DNA from: Podaxis mareebaensis
Taxonomy: Eukaryota; Basidiomycota; Agaricomycetes; Agaricales; Agaricaceae
Direction of reading: 5' to 3'
Assembly: GCA_018524725.1 (NCBI GenBank)
Contig: JAEUWP010000633.1
Span: 1-64,000, forward strand
DNA: 64,000 nt
In this document: positions 9,808 through 20,675 of the stretch, in pieces
How positions within the stretch are numbered: position 1 is the stretch's first letter
Layout of the letters: every line of letters begins with the position of its first letter
Made by a program: the position numbers and the translations under genes
Notes under the pieces: model-generated
What the model was told of the DNA's origin: nothing
Databases searched by the model: none
The model's input: only the letters and a program-made list of their open reading frames with translations

Positions 9808-11449
9808 TCAGAATAAATAATCAAAATCGATCCACTTCGGCCGCTCCAGGAAAGCATCCTCAACAGTGAAATTCTTAGCTTCTTGGGCAGAAAGGAGATG
9901 CTCTTGTGGGATGCGCTGCGACGTATTGCCTCCAGGACCTTGTTTTTTGTAGCTGGTTAGGCGTTGTCAAAGCTTAATCCTAGAGCATGCTTGCCTGTGG
10001 AATTGAACTCGGCATAGAATGTCGTATTCAAGATAACCGGTCTGGCGACACCAATCCTCGATGATCAGTACTATATCGATAAATTTGCGCAACTAACCTG
10101 TCGCTATTGAATGGGGTCCATCCTGCTGGTCTGATGCTGTTATCCATGAACGTATTCAAGAATACTGTGGTGGCTAAGTCATTCCAAGGTCGACCTGCGA
10201 CCCCTGTTAAAATGAAATAGGACGGGCAATCTTGAAGATGACCGACCCAGGAAGCACCTCTGGTCCGTCACTGTCGTTGCATTCGCATCCGGAGACTGGC
10301 CCACGATTTTAGGGATGGAATCTAGCGTGAAGAGCGCCTCGTACCCTGATTATCTGAGAGTTCGACACATAGGCGCCGTAGCGATTACCTGGAGCATCTG
10401 TCAAGTTCGTCCCTTTCCATGCGACAATTCCTCCGCCGCAGGCTCTGTTGGCCAGCACTACTCGCTCAAACCACCTAGCGGAAGGAGGTGTGGTTGAACT
10501 GCCGCAGTGAATTATACCAACACTTACGCAGTGCCAAAACCGAAAAGGTCTGCAATTCATGGAAAAATATCAAGGATATGAAGGTAGAGAGGCACTTCGA
10601 AAGCACGCACAGTCCGTTTGGCCATAGATGACACTGTCGACCACGTATGTGCTACCATTTCTTCCCGTGTACCAAGTATCTTGGTAACTAGCAAAGGAGC
10701 ACCCGTAGAAAGACGCGTTCGCATAGGAGATGTCTGTCACCAATGCCTGTGATACCGCGAAATTGGCCTGTAACAATCCCAGCTCGATTCGGCTACAGGG
10801 AATGGAATACGAATCAAGTATGCTTACGGCACGATTTTGGAAATCAATGTTATACACTCTAAAATCGCTGCTTCCAAAAAGCGGCTGGAGTGGTGCGCCT
10901 GTGGGACCAGCTCCAATCAGGGAGGCGTCGAATGATGGCGCAACAAGGAGCACCGACGACTGCGCATCGTCCATCCCAGTTTGGACGAACCTGTTGTCCC
11001 ATACTTGGACGAGATTATTTGGGAACGGTGGGTTGGAGTAAAACGGCGAGCTCGAGGAGAGGTTCGCGGATGCGGGTAATTGACCGAGGAGAGTTAATGG
11101 GCTTTGTCGAGTGACGTTGATGGTTTCATGGTATTCTCCTGCCCCTATGAGTATGATGGCTGGAGAACTCAGAGGCCTGGTTTACGCCGAAAACGTCAAT
11201 TAGCTTATTTAGCTCAAGGCACGTTAATGGTGATTCATACAAGGATGATATGGCGTCCTGGATACGGCGGAACCGGGTAAATCTATCGTTCTGATCCTGG
11301 CTGACATAGATCGTACCAGGAGGACAGCCCAAGAGCGGTGAAACATTGGGGGGCTTTTGTAATTGACAAGGGAAGAATTTGGGAGATAAGCCTATAACGA
11401 GCCGCGTGAAACACAGAATGAGAGTCGCAACAGTGATAGGAAATAACAT
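9808..11449 (-). CDS. secreted pectin methylesterase (carbohydrate esterase family 8)
   Basis: This enzyme removes methyl esters from pectin outside the cell. A signal peptide (MLFPITVATLILCFTRLVIG) is followed by IQDAISSLYESPLT, the parallel beta-helix segment AGEYHETINVTRQSPLTLLGQ, then FRVYNIDFQNRA and QALVTDISYANASFYGCSFASYQDTWYTG (catalytic QDT region). After an intron, the D of LFGFGTA and CGGGIVAWKGTNL follow, with GNRYGAYVSNSQI and RPWND. The end reads FYAEFNSTG, then GPGGNTSQRIPQEHLLS and KWIDFDYLF-stop. Several short introns are needed. The one between NSTG and GPGG (9939-9994) has a GC donor, ACAG|GCAAGC. The gene lies just downstream of the Aurora start on the same strand, so the pair share no promoter. 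Confidence 0.88.
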
Positions 11450-12065
11450 TCTGGGATGGCTTGTTGTACGTGGAGCAATAGCCGACGAATGTCCTCTCTT
11501 TTTATCATGAACATAGAGAATGTTATTTACCTACGGGCCGTGTCGGTCCTTTCTGTCTCTTAGGTGCCCGTGATTATTTTTACACTCAAAAGCACGGTTA
11601 TCGACCATTTATGAGTTATCTCGGAACACGACCATCGAAGACTCGGATACTCGTACATCATTGACCAGTTCTCATGACTAGCATCTTGTCAGCTGCCTCG
11701 CCCTGTAAAGCGTAATATTCCCACCAAGGTCCAATATTATTTCCAGAAGGATCCCGTGTGGAGGATGTGGTTCGTTGAGGTAGAAGGCGGTACTAAGTTT
11801 CCAAGACCATTTGTATCCACTCTCTACTTCATTGTATGTTAATGTGATCATGTTGGATGCAATAAAGATAATTTGTGACCGTGAGAGCGTCATACTGCGT
11901 GCGGATACCACGTGCCTCATTGTAGCCAAGCGCGGCACCTGGGCCTCAAGTCAGTGGTGCGGAGAGCATCCCATTCACCATCCCTCTATACACACCGTCG
12001 AACCCCTCTGTGCCCCGACTCCGATCGAATCCATTCTGCCATTTAATATCCGTCTTTGAACCATA
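11450..12065. other. divergent intergenic region between CE8 esterase and syntaxin
   Basis: It separates the two start codons and should contain both promoters. A T-rich run lies close to the esterase start (11495-11505). No clear TATA box, RNA gene or coding segment is seen. Confidence 0.4.
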
Positions 12066-13097
12066 ATGAGCTTCCAGGATATCGAAGCAGGACAAGCCCA
12101 CCCCGTGCGGTCTACATCCTCGTTGGTCCCACAGTCGCGCGAAGATGCCGAATTCAAGAACCTGCAGTCGTCGCTATCACTTCAGGTCTTCAAGATGAAT
12201 GCGAATGTTCAAGCCATACTGAAACTGGTGGATCAGCTTGGAACGCCGAAGGATTCCGCTAATTTGAGGAAGACACTGTACGCCCATTCTAGGTCTTCAC
12301 CTCCATGATGACTCTGAGCGGCTCGTCAGGCATGATTTAGCGGAATCGACCCGTGCTATGGCGAAGCGCGGGTCGGAAGATCTCAAGAAACTTTCGGCTC
12401 TTCAGGCATCTTTGGTTAGTCGCAATGAAGCTCTGAATATACCAGGAAATCTGACACGGCCATACAATAGCCGCACCAAAAGACTGCCCTCCAGAAGACT
12501 TCACATGATTTACAAATGTCACTGGTGGCCTTCCAGCGTGCCCAGCAAGTGAGTGCAGAAAAGCAGCGGACGGTCGTTCAAGGCGTGAAGTTGGCAGTTG
12601 AGGACGAAGAACATCATGATCCCAACGAACCCGAACCTACGCCACAGGAGCAAAGACAAGCCCAGATGTTACAAAGCCAACTTTCACCGCACGAATTGGC
12701 CTATCAAGAGTCGTTGATACAGGAGCGAGAAGCTGAGATCCGGGAGATTGAAACGGGTATCCATGAACTGGCGGAGATATTCCAAGACCTTGGAACATTG
12801 GTGAATCAACAGGGTACTATGATTGGTATGTACACAAACTCGTTTGACAAGAATCCTGTGTTAATACGCCTATCTTAGATAACATTGAACTCAATATCTC
12901 CTCTGTTGCTGTGGATACTGGGGCTGCGGCTGAAGAGCTGACAACTGCGGCGGAATACCAGCGGAAAGCAGGTCGGCGTGCAGCGTGTCTCATGCTTATT
13001 CTTGTAATCGTTGTGGCTATTGTTCTACTTGCAGTACGTCCCCATTCGTTTAACTGGTGGTCATCTCTATCTGACATTTCAATAGATATTGTCCTGA
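12066..13097 (+). CDS. Qa-SNARE syntaxin, Pep12/endosomal type
   Basis: Five exons (12066-12277, 12330-12414, 12471-12825, 12879-13033, 13086-13097) encode a t-SNARE of about 270 residues. The N-terminal Habc-like part reads DAEFKNLQSSLSLQVFKMNANVQ with LHDLAESTRAMAKRGSEDLKKL. The SNARE motif reads LIQEREAEIREIETGIHELAEIFQDLGTLVNQQGTMID, with the zero-layer Gln in the NQQG element, then NIELNISSVAVDTGAAAEEL. A C-terminal membrane anchor (ACLMLILVIVVAIVLLAILS) ends the protein. The last exon is only 12 bases and supplies the last three residues and the TGA. The sequence is closest in style to fungal Pep12, which marks late endosomes; Vam3 or a Tlg2-like role is less likely. Confidence 0.9.
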
Positions 13098-13766
13098 GCC
13101 TTATACCGTCCCTATCCCCGCTATTCATCTTCGTATCCTCCTCAATATTATCCTTTAATATCTTCTCAAACAGACTGTTCATGTTTTCAACTTCAACGTG
13201 GAATCATTCATTTTCCTCTTGATAACTTTATGGTTTATTGTATCCGTCTTCTTGTGTACTGTGATATTTGCCGATTTGTACGTCGTTAAATTGACGTACT
13301 TTGTGGAATCCATATGGTATGTGTTTTACCGCTCAGTTGTGTGCCTGCCACTCAATCTTCCAAGACTAGATCTCGTGATTGCCGGAAACGAATGTGCTTC
13401 AAATGAGCTGTACATTTATTTTTATTTTGGATACCAAGCACTGGGGTCGGTTGCTCCACTACCCCACGATGTCCGTTACGTTCGTTTCTTACAGTCATTT
13501 CTGCACTTCACCCATCCTATTATAACTTCGCTCTAGGGCGGCCTTGGGGCGGCCTTGAGTCTTTGATTCCCGCTTTACATTGTTCCCGTCTAGCTTCATG
13601 GCCTCTCGAGAATTACGCAACTATTTATATGGTTTGGCAAGATCCGCAACATATCGTCCGAGGAGATCGATTACTCCTACACTTGGATAATCTTACGCAA
13701 GCCCATGACTGACTCGTTATCCTATCATACATGGATGGAGAAACAGGCTGCGCCAGGGTCTTGGGG
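13098..13766. other. intergenic stretch, no gene seen
   Basis: This holds 3' flank of the syntaxin gene and 5' flank of the first DUF6533 gene. A hydrophobic 112-codon open frame at 13198-13536 has no relatives I can name and is AT-rich like the surrounding DNA. Confidence 0.45.
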
Positions 13767-13774
13767 TATATAAG
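13767..13774 (+). promoter_or_regulatory. TATA box of the first DUF6533 gene
   Basis: TATATAAG lies 97 bases upstream of the ATG at 13871, preceded by a G-rich stretch. Position and sequence fit a core promoter. Confidence 0.5.
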
Positions 13775-13870
13775 GTTCAATTTGTCGCGTGCTCATTCCG
13801 GATCTCTTGTTTTGTGTTGAATGTGCCTCCTACGCCTTCTCCTGACTCTCTGTCGCACAACTAAAGTGAA

Positions 13871-15903
13871 ATGGAGGGCATATTGAATGCTCTGAAGGTC
13901 ATCTCAGTTTCATTCAATGCAACCGTTATCAAGGCTGTTTCAGAAGACTACATTCGTCAGTATGTGATTCAACCATGGTATAATATCCAGATGGAGTGTT
14001 CACCGAATGATCCTCGTTAGGCTTAGGACAAACGTGAGTCCGTTTGTTGGTTCTTTTCTGTCAGGTTTTGACCAATTTTGCAGTACATGGCTTTTGCTTG
14101 CATGACGATTCTAGTATGGGACCACATAGTAACGTTTGGGGACGAGGTATGTGCCCTGCAATATGGCTCCGTCAATGATGTCACTTATTCGGAGCTCTAC
14201 GCAGGTGAAATACGTTTGGGGAGGGAAAAACGGCCCATGTGAGATATACCGTTCTCCATGTATCACCCCTAGATTGACGCTCATATGTGATGGCTGTCAG
14301 TCAAATATCTGTTTTTGCTTGTGAGCGCTCCGGAACAGCCACAAATGGACTTGGCATAACCCGTAACTTGTTTAGAATCGCTATTTGACGCCACTTGGTT
14401 TCACGGTCAACATGTGCGGTAAGTCATACCTTTGTCCTCGGAAACACATGTTTGGAAATACTGATCGTCCTGGAGCCTATCTATCCCCCGTTTGGACGCA
14501 TGAGGTGACTTGTTTTCGTCGCATGACTTGCGCAGTTACTGACCCCACTTCACCTTCGGATGTAATTAGAGGTACGGAAATGCCGAACCTCGGCTTCAAA
14601 CCCAAGCCTAAATGATTTTTCTCCAAGATGCATTCATTTTGTACGTTTTGAAGGTTCTATGACGGTGATTGGTATCAACGTCGTAGGTGGGTGGGACCCT
14701 ATGTACACTTCTCAATGCAGTTAATCACACAGCATTGGACCTTTCAGCTGTCATGATGCTATACCGTGTATACGCGCTCTACAGCTCACCATGGCACCGC
14801 AATGGAAGACGCATCATCTGTATTCTGGTTGCCATCCTGCTCTTGGAGCTGGGTGTTAATGCCTGGCTATTGACCAAAGGAGTTCGTAAGTCGTATTTCT
14901 TGCTAAATGTTGGAGCACAATTTCCGGAGTAACAAACTCCTTGTTCAGCCGTTAGGCATACTCCGTGGGTTCGAGGTGAGTTTCGTCCGCTGACCTCATC
15001 GACACGGTAGTGCCCAACGTCACGATGGTTATCATTAGGTTGCGAAATGGTGTTTGATCATAAAGTGTGGGTATTAAGAACCAGACGCCGTCACTATAGA
15101 CATTGGGTGCTAAACAAATCTGTCATGCCAGGGGCCGGGTATTGGCATCGTCATCTGCTTGGCTACCGTTGGTATATGACACCTTAGTTTTCATCCTAAT
15201 CGCCTGGAGAACGTTTCCTGATTGTACCTCCCGTCTGGGAGGAGCAAGGCTTCATCGGCGGTTGTTGGAGGATGGATTACTGTACTATTGGTGCGCTTCT
15301 TCTCGTTCTCTACTCGCGCTACTGATGAACGAGTGCCTATAGTCCCATAATGATTGTAACCCTTGTGCTGTCCTTGATGATCGCCTTCGCACCGGAGGGC
15401 TCTCAAAATATAACAGCTCAGTAAGCTCATCTGCATCATTAAAGAGAATTGTATCCCCATTCACAACATGGTTGGCAGGTTGCAATTGATGTGAGTAACT
15501 GGTATCCCCGGCGCCTTTCACGACACTTCCCACTGATCTTTTCTGATGCGTGGCCATCAGCATCACTGTAAGTTCCCTACCACCACATAAAAGATGTATT
15601 ATGATGATTTAATGGCATCCATTCATGAAGGTCACCATGATGTCTCGCATCACAATCAATCTCAAGAGAACAGGGAACAAGAAGCAGGATATCGATGTGG
15701 ATCTCGCCGCCAAACCGAGCCTAGCGAATGTTGTCGTTGAGCACGCCTGTAGTCAAGTTGCGTCCGTGCTGAGCATTACGCGCTCTGTGCTGCAAGAGGA
15801 CCGTGGCACTGGTGCGGATTCGGATTCAGGAGGGATTGATCTAGCCGAGTTGGGGGAGATTGAGTCTGGTTGGGCTAAATGCGACTCCATGAGCTCCATA
15901 TGA
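13871..15903 (+). CDS. DUF6533 family seven-TM membrane protein, paralog 1
   Basis: This belongs to the large basidiomycete family with an N-terminal DUF6533 domain and a GPCR-like membrane topology; its function is unknown. Exon 1 starts MEGILNALKVISVSFNATV. A 13-base exon at 14021-14033 follows, then YMAFACMTILVWDHIVTFGDEV and KYVWGGKNGP. Later exons give NRYLTPLGFTVNMC, AYLSPVWTHE, GSMTVIGINVV, MMLYRVYALYSSPWHRNGRR, LLLELGVNAWLLTKG, SSSAWLPLVYDTLVFILIAWRT and LLEDGLLYY. The C-terminal tail starts at VTMMSRITINLKR and is hydrophilic up to SMSSI-stop. At least ten introns are needed, several shorter than 60 bases, so middle junctions are approximate. The neighbour at 18266 has the same exon plan. 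Confidence 0.82.
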
Positions 15904-18265
15904 CGCCTGTCACGAACCGTAATGGAACTGATAACGTGTGTATGTGTCTATTGTTATGACCCGCGAAGGAGCTAGCTTCCCACTACCAAGACGTCTGTAT
16001 TTAATTATTGATACCTTATTAACATGTATTATTACGCTGAGTTGTTAGCACCCTGCTGGGAGCAGGTACGTAGCAACCTACGAAATGGAACGGTGGAAAG
16101 GATAATTCCTAGCCTCCAGACGATAAGGCGGAATCTACGATCAAGAAGGAACAGAATCTTGTTGACTGTTGCCGTCCGTTGGAGCGCCAGGTGTTCTCGG
16201 CAGAGGGGGAACGCGCAACTCCGCTCGACAACTTGGAATGGTCGACACATCATGTATTATGGTTCCCGTATCGCTGGGATCGGTTGGTATCTTTTGACGA
16301 AGGATTTGGTCAACAACATCGTGATATTAGGATCTGCCGGTAATCAATAAAAATATAGTTAGGCACGGACATGCCGCTGTTCGCTCAAGTGCCTAGGCAG
16401 TATTATACACTGATCCTGCTGCAATGGTGCATGAGATCTTTGAGGCATCTTTTCGACAAGGCCGCCCGCGAAGGGAAGAAGTCCCATGCCACTCCCCTGA
16501 TGGCTCGCTGAGAACACACACACATGTACGAAAGGGAAATACACCAGATGACGGGGATAAGCCCGACACCTACCACTGAGTCTTCATAATCTGACGAATT
16601 GTATATAGGTTGTATCGATCAATCACGGGTTTCCATCTGGGAGTGGCGCGGTTTTCACTGGCATCTTACATTCGGTCGTGAGATACGGATATTGAATGTG
16701 ACTCCATGCCTGAGTCGTTCTTCCTTAAAACAAGTTCTTGATTCGACATAAATTGTGTACTGCATTGGTGCCTCCCCCTCATTGGGTGATTACAGAAGTC
16801 AAATCTTAATACCCAGGTGGCAGGACTTCAAGAAGTTCGCGTTCACTAGCAAAGAATCGCACGACTCGGGGGATAGCGTGGTCGGAAACAACGAAAAACA
16901 AGTACTTGGAACAGAGCAATATAAAAAGCTTGTTTGAAATGCAATGCCGAATGAGAACCCACCCAGGCTGAGATTCTCAATATCTTTCTGCATCGGAGGG
17001 ATCTGCTCCGTTGCCTCCTCCCAATGTTAGTCAGGGACCGGATAACAGGCTTTTGCCTATCCTTCTGAGTCGCGCAACAGTTAGTTGCTTTGCTGTGCTC
17101 ATCCAGGGCTGATGCCATATGGAGACACGGGCCTCTTGAGAGGCGGGAGCGGGCGATGTGAAGCTGTTTGTCAAAGATGCGGAATCCAAACATCCGAGCA
17201 TGATTTTGATATGTTGGAAATCCGGCTAGCCCCCCAGGCTCGCTTTATTCATGTTCTCATACCCGTGATACTCATGCTCCTATGATTAGTTGCCCCAATA
17301 TCCAACAGCGTAGCTATTCTCCAGACCAGTCGCCATCAAGAACTCCACTCCTTATTAGGATCTCCGTTCATCGACATATTATTATCATCGGCCTAAACTC
17401 CCCATGCCTCCGACCAGAAATCATTCCGGCGTCAGAACATGAGAAAGAACGTTCCTTCATTGATTCCCATTCTTAGGTGCTGTTCGAAATGATCGCTCAT
17501 TAATGTTCTTTACAGTTTTCCAGTCTGGGGCTACCGGAGAGCGGAGGGAATGATTTCATTTCCTCAAGGATTTGCGGCGCTGAGGCTGGGTGTCTATCTC
17601 ATTCCCGCGCATATCGCATCCCCGCTTTCGAAAGAACCAACGCTGGCGACTTCACCTTACAACGTAAGACGCGTTGCGGTACTTCGAGACCGACGGACAT
17701 GGAAAATAGCTTCTCTCTGCAGTGTGGAAGCATGCCGTTTACCATCGCCTGGCAAGGTAAGTTATTTTCTGTGCAAGAATTCCAACATGGCTATAAACAG
17801 GAACTGGGTCCGATATGGAACAGGCTCGCAGAAGTCGAGCACGGAAACGCTCGTGCGAAGCACCAAAAAGGCGAAAATAAGCCACGCGCGACTACATCAA
17901 CATCAACGCAGTGCATCATCGTTGTTTCCCGGACCATCCATAGCACTGGTTCGGTATTTTGCGCCAACGACCCGGGTGATGGACTGAATCCATTACTTAT
18001 TTAAAGGCTCTCCGCTGCAGGGATGCTAGCGCTTGTTTTAAGGTGGACTCCCCCCTCGTTGACTCTTAACCCCTGTTTCCAAGTCCCACGTAGTCCGTCT
18101 TGGCTGTGTACTTCGTGGTGTCCCTCCTGCATCCCGGCCGAAAAGGCATCGAGGAAGTAGCGTCAGTGGCGCTGATTGGCACACAGCAGCTCGTTTAAAA
18201 GCTGGGCGCTGCGTTGGTTGACCGAAACACAAAGTTGTGGAACCGCGTTTCACTGTGATCACCAA
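15904..18265. other. 2.4 kb between DUF6533 paralogs without a recognisable gene
   Basis: Many short open frames occur on both strands. The longest is 17550-17987 (plus, 145 codons, beginning MISFPQGFAALRLG), overlapped in another frame by 17699-18004. None shows a domain, signal peptide or splice-joined continuation that I recognise, and I see no relic of DUF6533 motifs. It may hold unrecognised lineage-specific genes or simply spacer DNA. Confidence 0.45.
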
Positions 18266-20195
18266 ATGCATCAATATGGGCAGCCTGTCCCTCCTGTCAA
18301 GGACGATGTTTTCGCACAGTAAGTGGGTTTCTGTGGCCACTGCCGACATTCAAATATCAATGTTTGGTCTTTAACTTTTAGGATGCGCACGAACGTATGG
18401 TTCTCAATACTGATTATACCATGAGTTCCGTTCTGACTCTGTCGGTGCAGTATATCGGTTTTGTGAGTTTCACTATCCTGATCTGGGACCATATCGACAC
18501 GTTGGTAGACGAGGTGCTCCGTTCAAATACTCTACCTTGGGCGTGGCTGAAGTATAACGTAGGTAGAGTATATATGGAAAAGGAAGAAAGGACTTGGTCA
18601 GTTGTTCTCATGTGTTTTTTATCTGATACTGAAGTGTTCGGCTAGTGACGTACTTGTTTCTGCTGGTAAGATCCTTTCGAAAGTAAAGCAAGGTTCACCT
18701 TGAGTTGATTCCACGCCGAGTAGAATCGATACCTGACACCTCTTGGCTTTGTCGTGAACTTGTTTGGTAAAATTACTTGGTCTTGGAGAAGATACATTTA
18801 TTCACGCAAGAATTAGCCTATCTTTCGCCCGTGTGGACTACACCAGTATGTTATAGTATAATCAAGGTGACTTGTTCCAGTTAATGAGAGTCTCTAGGTG
18901 TACGTTCAGAAGGCACCCTTCAGGAATGCCGTGCAACATACTCACTTAGTCGTGAAGCTGCAACAGATTCATCAGATATGAAGGTGCCATGACAGTGATT
19001 GGCATCAACATTGTGGGTGAGTGAGCACGTTCCCTCTTTTGTGCACCAGGACACCTACTTTATTTGGGGTAGCGATTATGATGTATTTACGTGTCTACGC
19101 TCTCTATCGCTCGAACCGCAGTGTACTATTTGGGGTGGGATTCGTCCTCTTAATCCAGATCGGCGTGAATGCCTGGTTGCTTACAAAAGGCCAAGGTACT
19201 TGGTTTCTTTCCTGAAAAGACGTCATCTTAATGTCTTTTTACTCTTTTCAGCCGTGGTGCACAACCCAGACTCTCACGTTAGATGTGGGTCTGAAACTTT
19301 CACCTGGTGGGACATTCTAGCTCATGGACGTAGCAGCCTGTACAATGATCTTCGATCCGTCGATGTACGTCAGAGCGAGGACATAGTGACAAATGCCTGA
19401 CGCTTTGAGTCTGCAGAGGTGCCATAGCATCATCGTCGGCGTGGTTGCCATTGCTATATGATACCCTCGTATTCATCTTGGTCGCGTATCGGACTGTCCC
19501 GTCCATCCGAAGACGGTACACTTTCAGCTCCATTACGACAAGACTGCTGGAGGACGGTTTGATATACTACACGTGCGTAGCGCATAGGATTCTCGTGGTT
19601 AATGTGCCTTTGACGGATCCTACAGAGCGATCTGCTCTGTTACTCTGGTATTGACTTTAATGATTGTTTTCGCTCAGCCCGGATTGAAAAACATTACTGC
19701 ACAGTGCGTCTGATCTCTGATCCTATTTCGTGGCACGTCACTGACTGACACCTCCAACAGATTAGAGTTGCTGTGAGTGGGTCCCTAAATTTGATTCACC
19801 TGGAAGGTCACTTATCCTGCTTTTCACAGGTTAACGGTAAATTCCTAGTCCCCATAATTTTTGCTGTGGACCCATGGGGTTTGTTACAGGTTGCAATGAT
19901 GTCACGAATAACGCTGAACCTTAAGAAATCGGTGGCAAAGTTTAATGCACCAGATCCTGATGAACAGGTCTCACTACAGATGAACCAGAGTATCGCTTTC
20001 GCCAGAAATCGATATGCTCCCAGAATACCCGCCATGCCTCCTCGACAAGAAGTTCCACGGAATTATGTCCCCTCGGTGATTGTAATGGAAACCGGAAGCC
20101 ACAACGAAGAGACGACAGGGCCACCATGGATGTCTCCTCAGGAAGCCACACTAGAGGAAGGAAGGATGGAGTCACTTGAGCATCGGCGGCCGTGA
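18266..20195 (+). CDS. DUF6533 family seven-TM membrane protein, paralog 2
   Basis: This is a tandem paralog of the gene at 13871, with matching motifs in the same order. Exon 1 begins MHQYGQPVPPVKDDVFAQ. A 13-base exon at 18382-18394 follows, then YIGFVSFTILIWDHIDTLVDE, VEYIWKRKKG and VTYLFLL. Later exons give GAMTVIGINIV, MMYLRVYALYRSNRS, FVLLIQIGVNAWLLTKGQ, AACTMIFDPSM, ASSSAWLPLLYDTLVFILVAYRT and LLEDGLIYY. The tail starts at VAMMSRITLNLKK and runs to EHRRP-stop; it is hydrophilic and differs from the tail of paralog 1. Some middle junctions are uncertain. The family is thought to be receptor-like, but no ligand or pathway can be read from the sequence. Confidence 0.8.
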
Positions 20196-20675
20196 CGCGA
20201 AAAGCGTCCGCCAATTTGCTGGATAGTTTTAGTTATGTCCCAGTTCGGGGTAGGCTTGTGAGCCACTGGACACCAAAGCTGGGCATACAGAATGGAACAC
20301 AGAGCATTTTAGTATGGTTGCACTGCCAGTCCTGCCAAGGTAGTGTAGAGAGTAGGCGTAGGATGCCGTTATGACGTCGCTGTGTACAATAGTGTAACTG
20401 TGTAGAGGACGCCATTTGTGGGAAGTTTGGGCTGAGCGCCAAGAGGATCATGATAACCCACGCGGCCCGGCCGTGGCAGTTTCTTAGAACATTGATGATT
20501 GTGGTCAGCGCCGGACGCGACTGAACTCGAAGCGCGTTTCTATCTCCTTTCTCTCATATATCAGCCTCTCGCAGGCGTACCAGCCCCTCCTTCTCCTCCT
20601 TTCCCTTCTCCATACCGCCATATCATTCCGAACATCCCCCAATCACAGCAAACTCCGTTGCCAACGTCTCACGCG
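20196..20675. other. intergenic region upstream of the septation kinase
   Basis: It holds the 3' flank of the DUF6533 gene and a pyrimidine-rich 5' leader (about 20540-20640) ahead of the kinase ATG. An open frame runs in from upstream, but no better in-frame ATG is seen. Confidence 0.4.

Noticed and set aside
17550..17987. 145-codon plus-strand open frame
   Set aside because: No recognisable domain, overlapped by another frame of similar length; kept only as part of the unassigned region.
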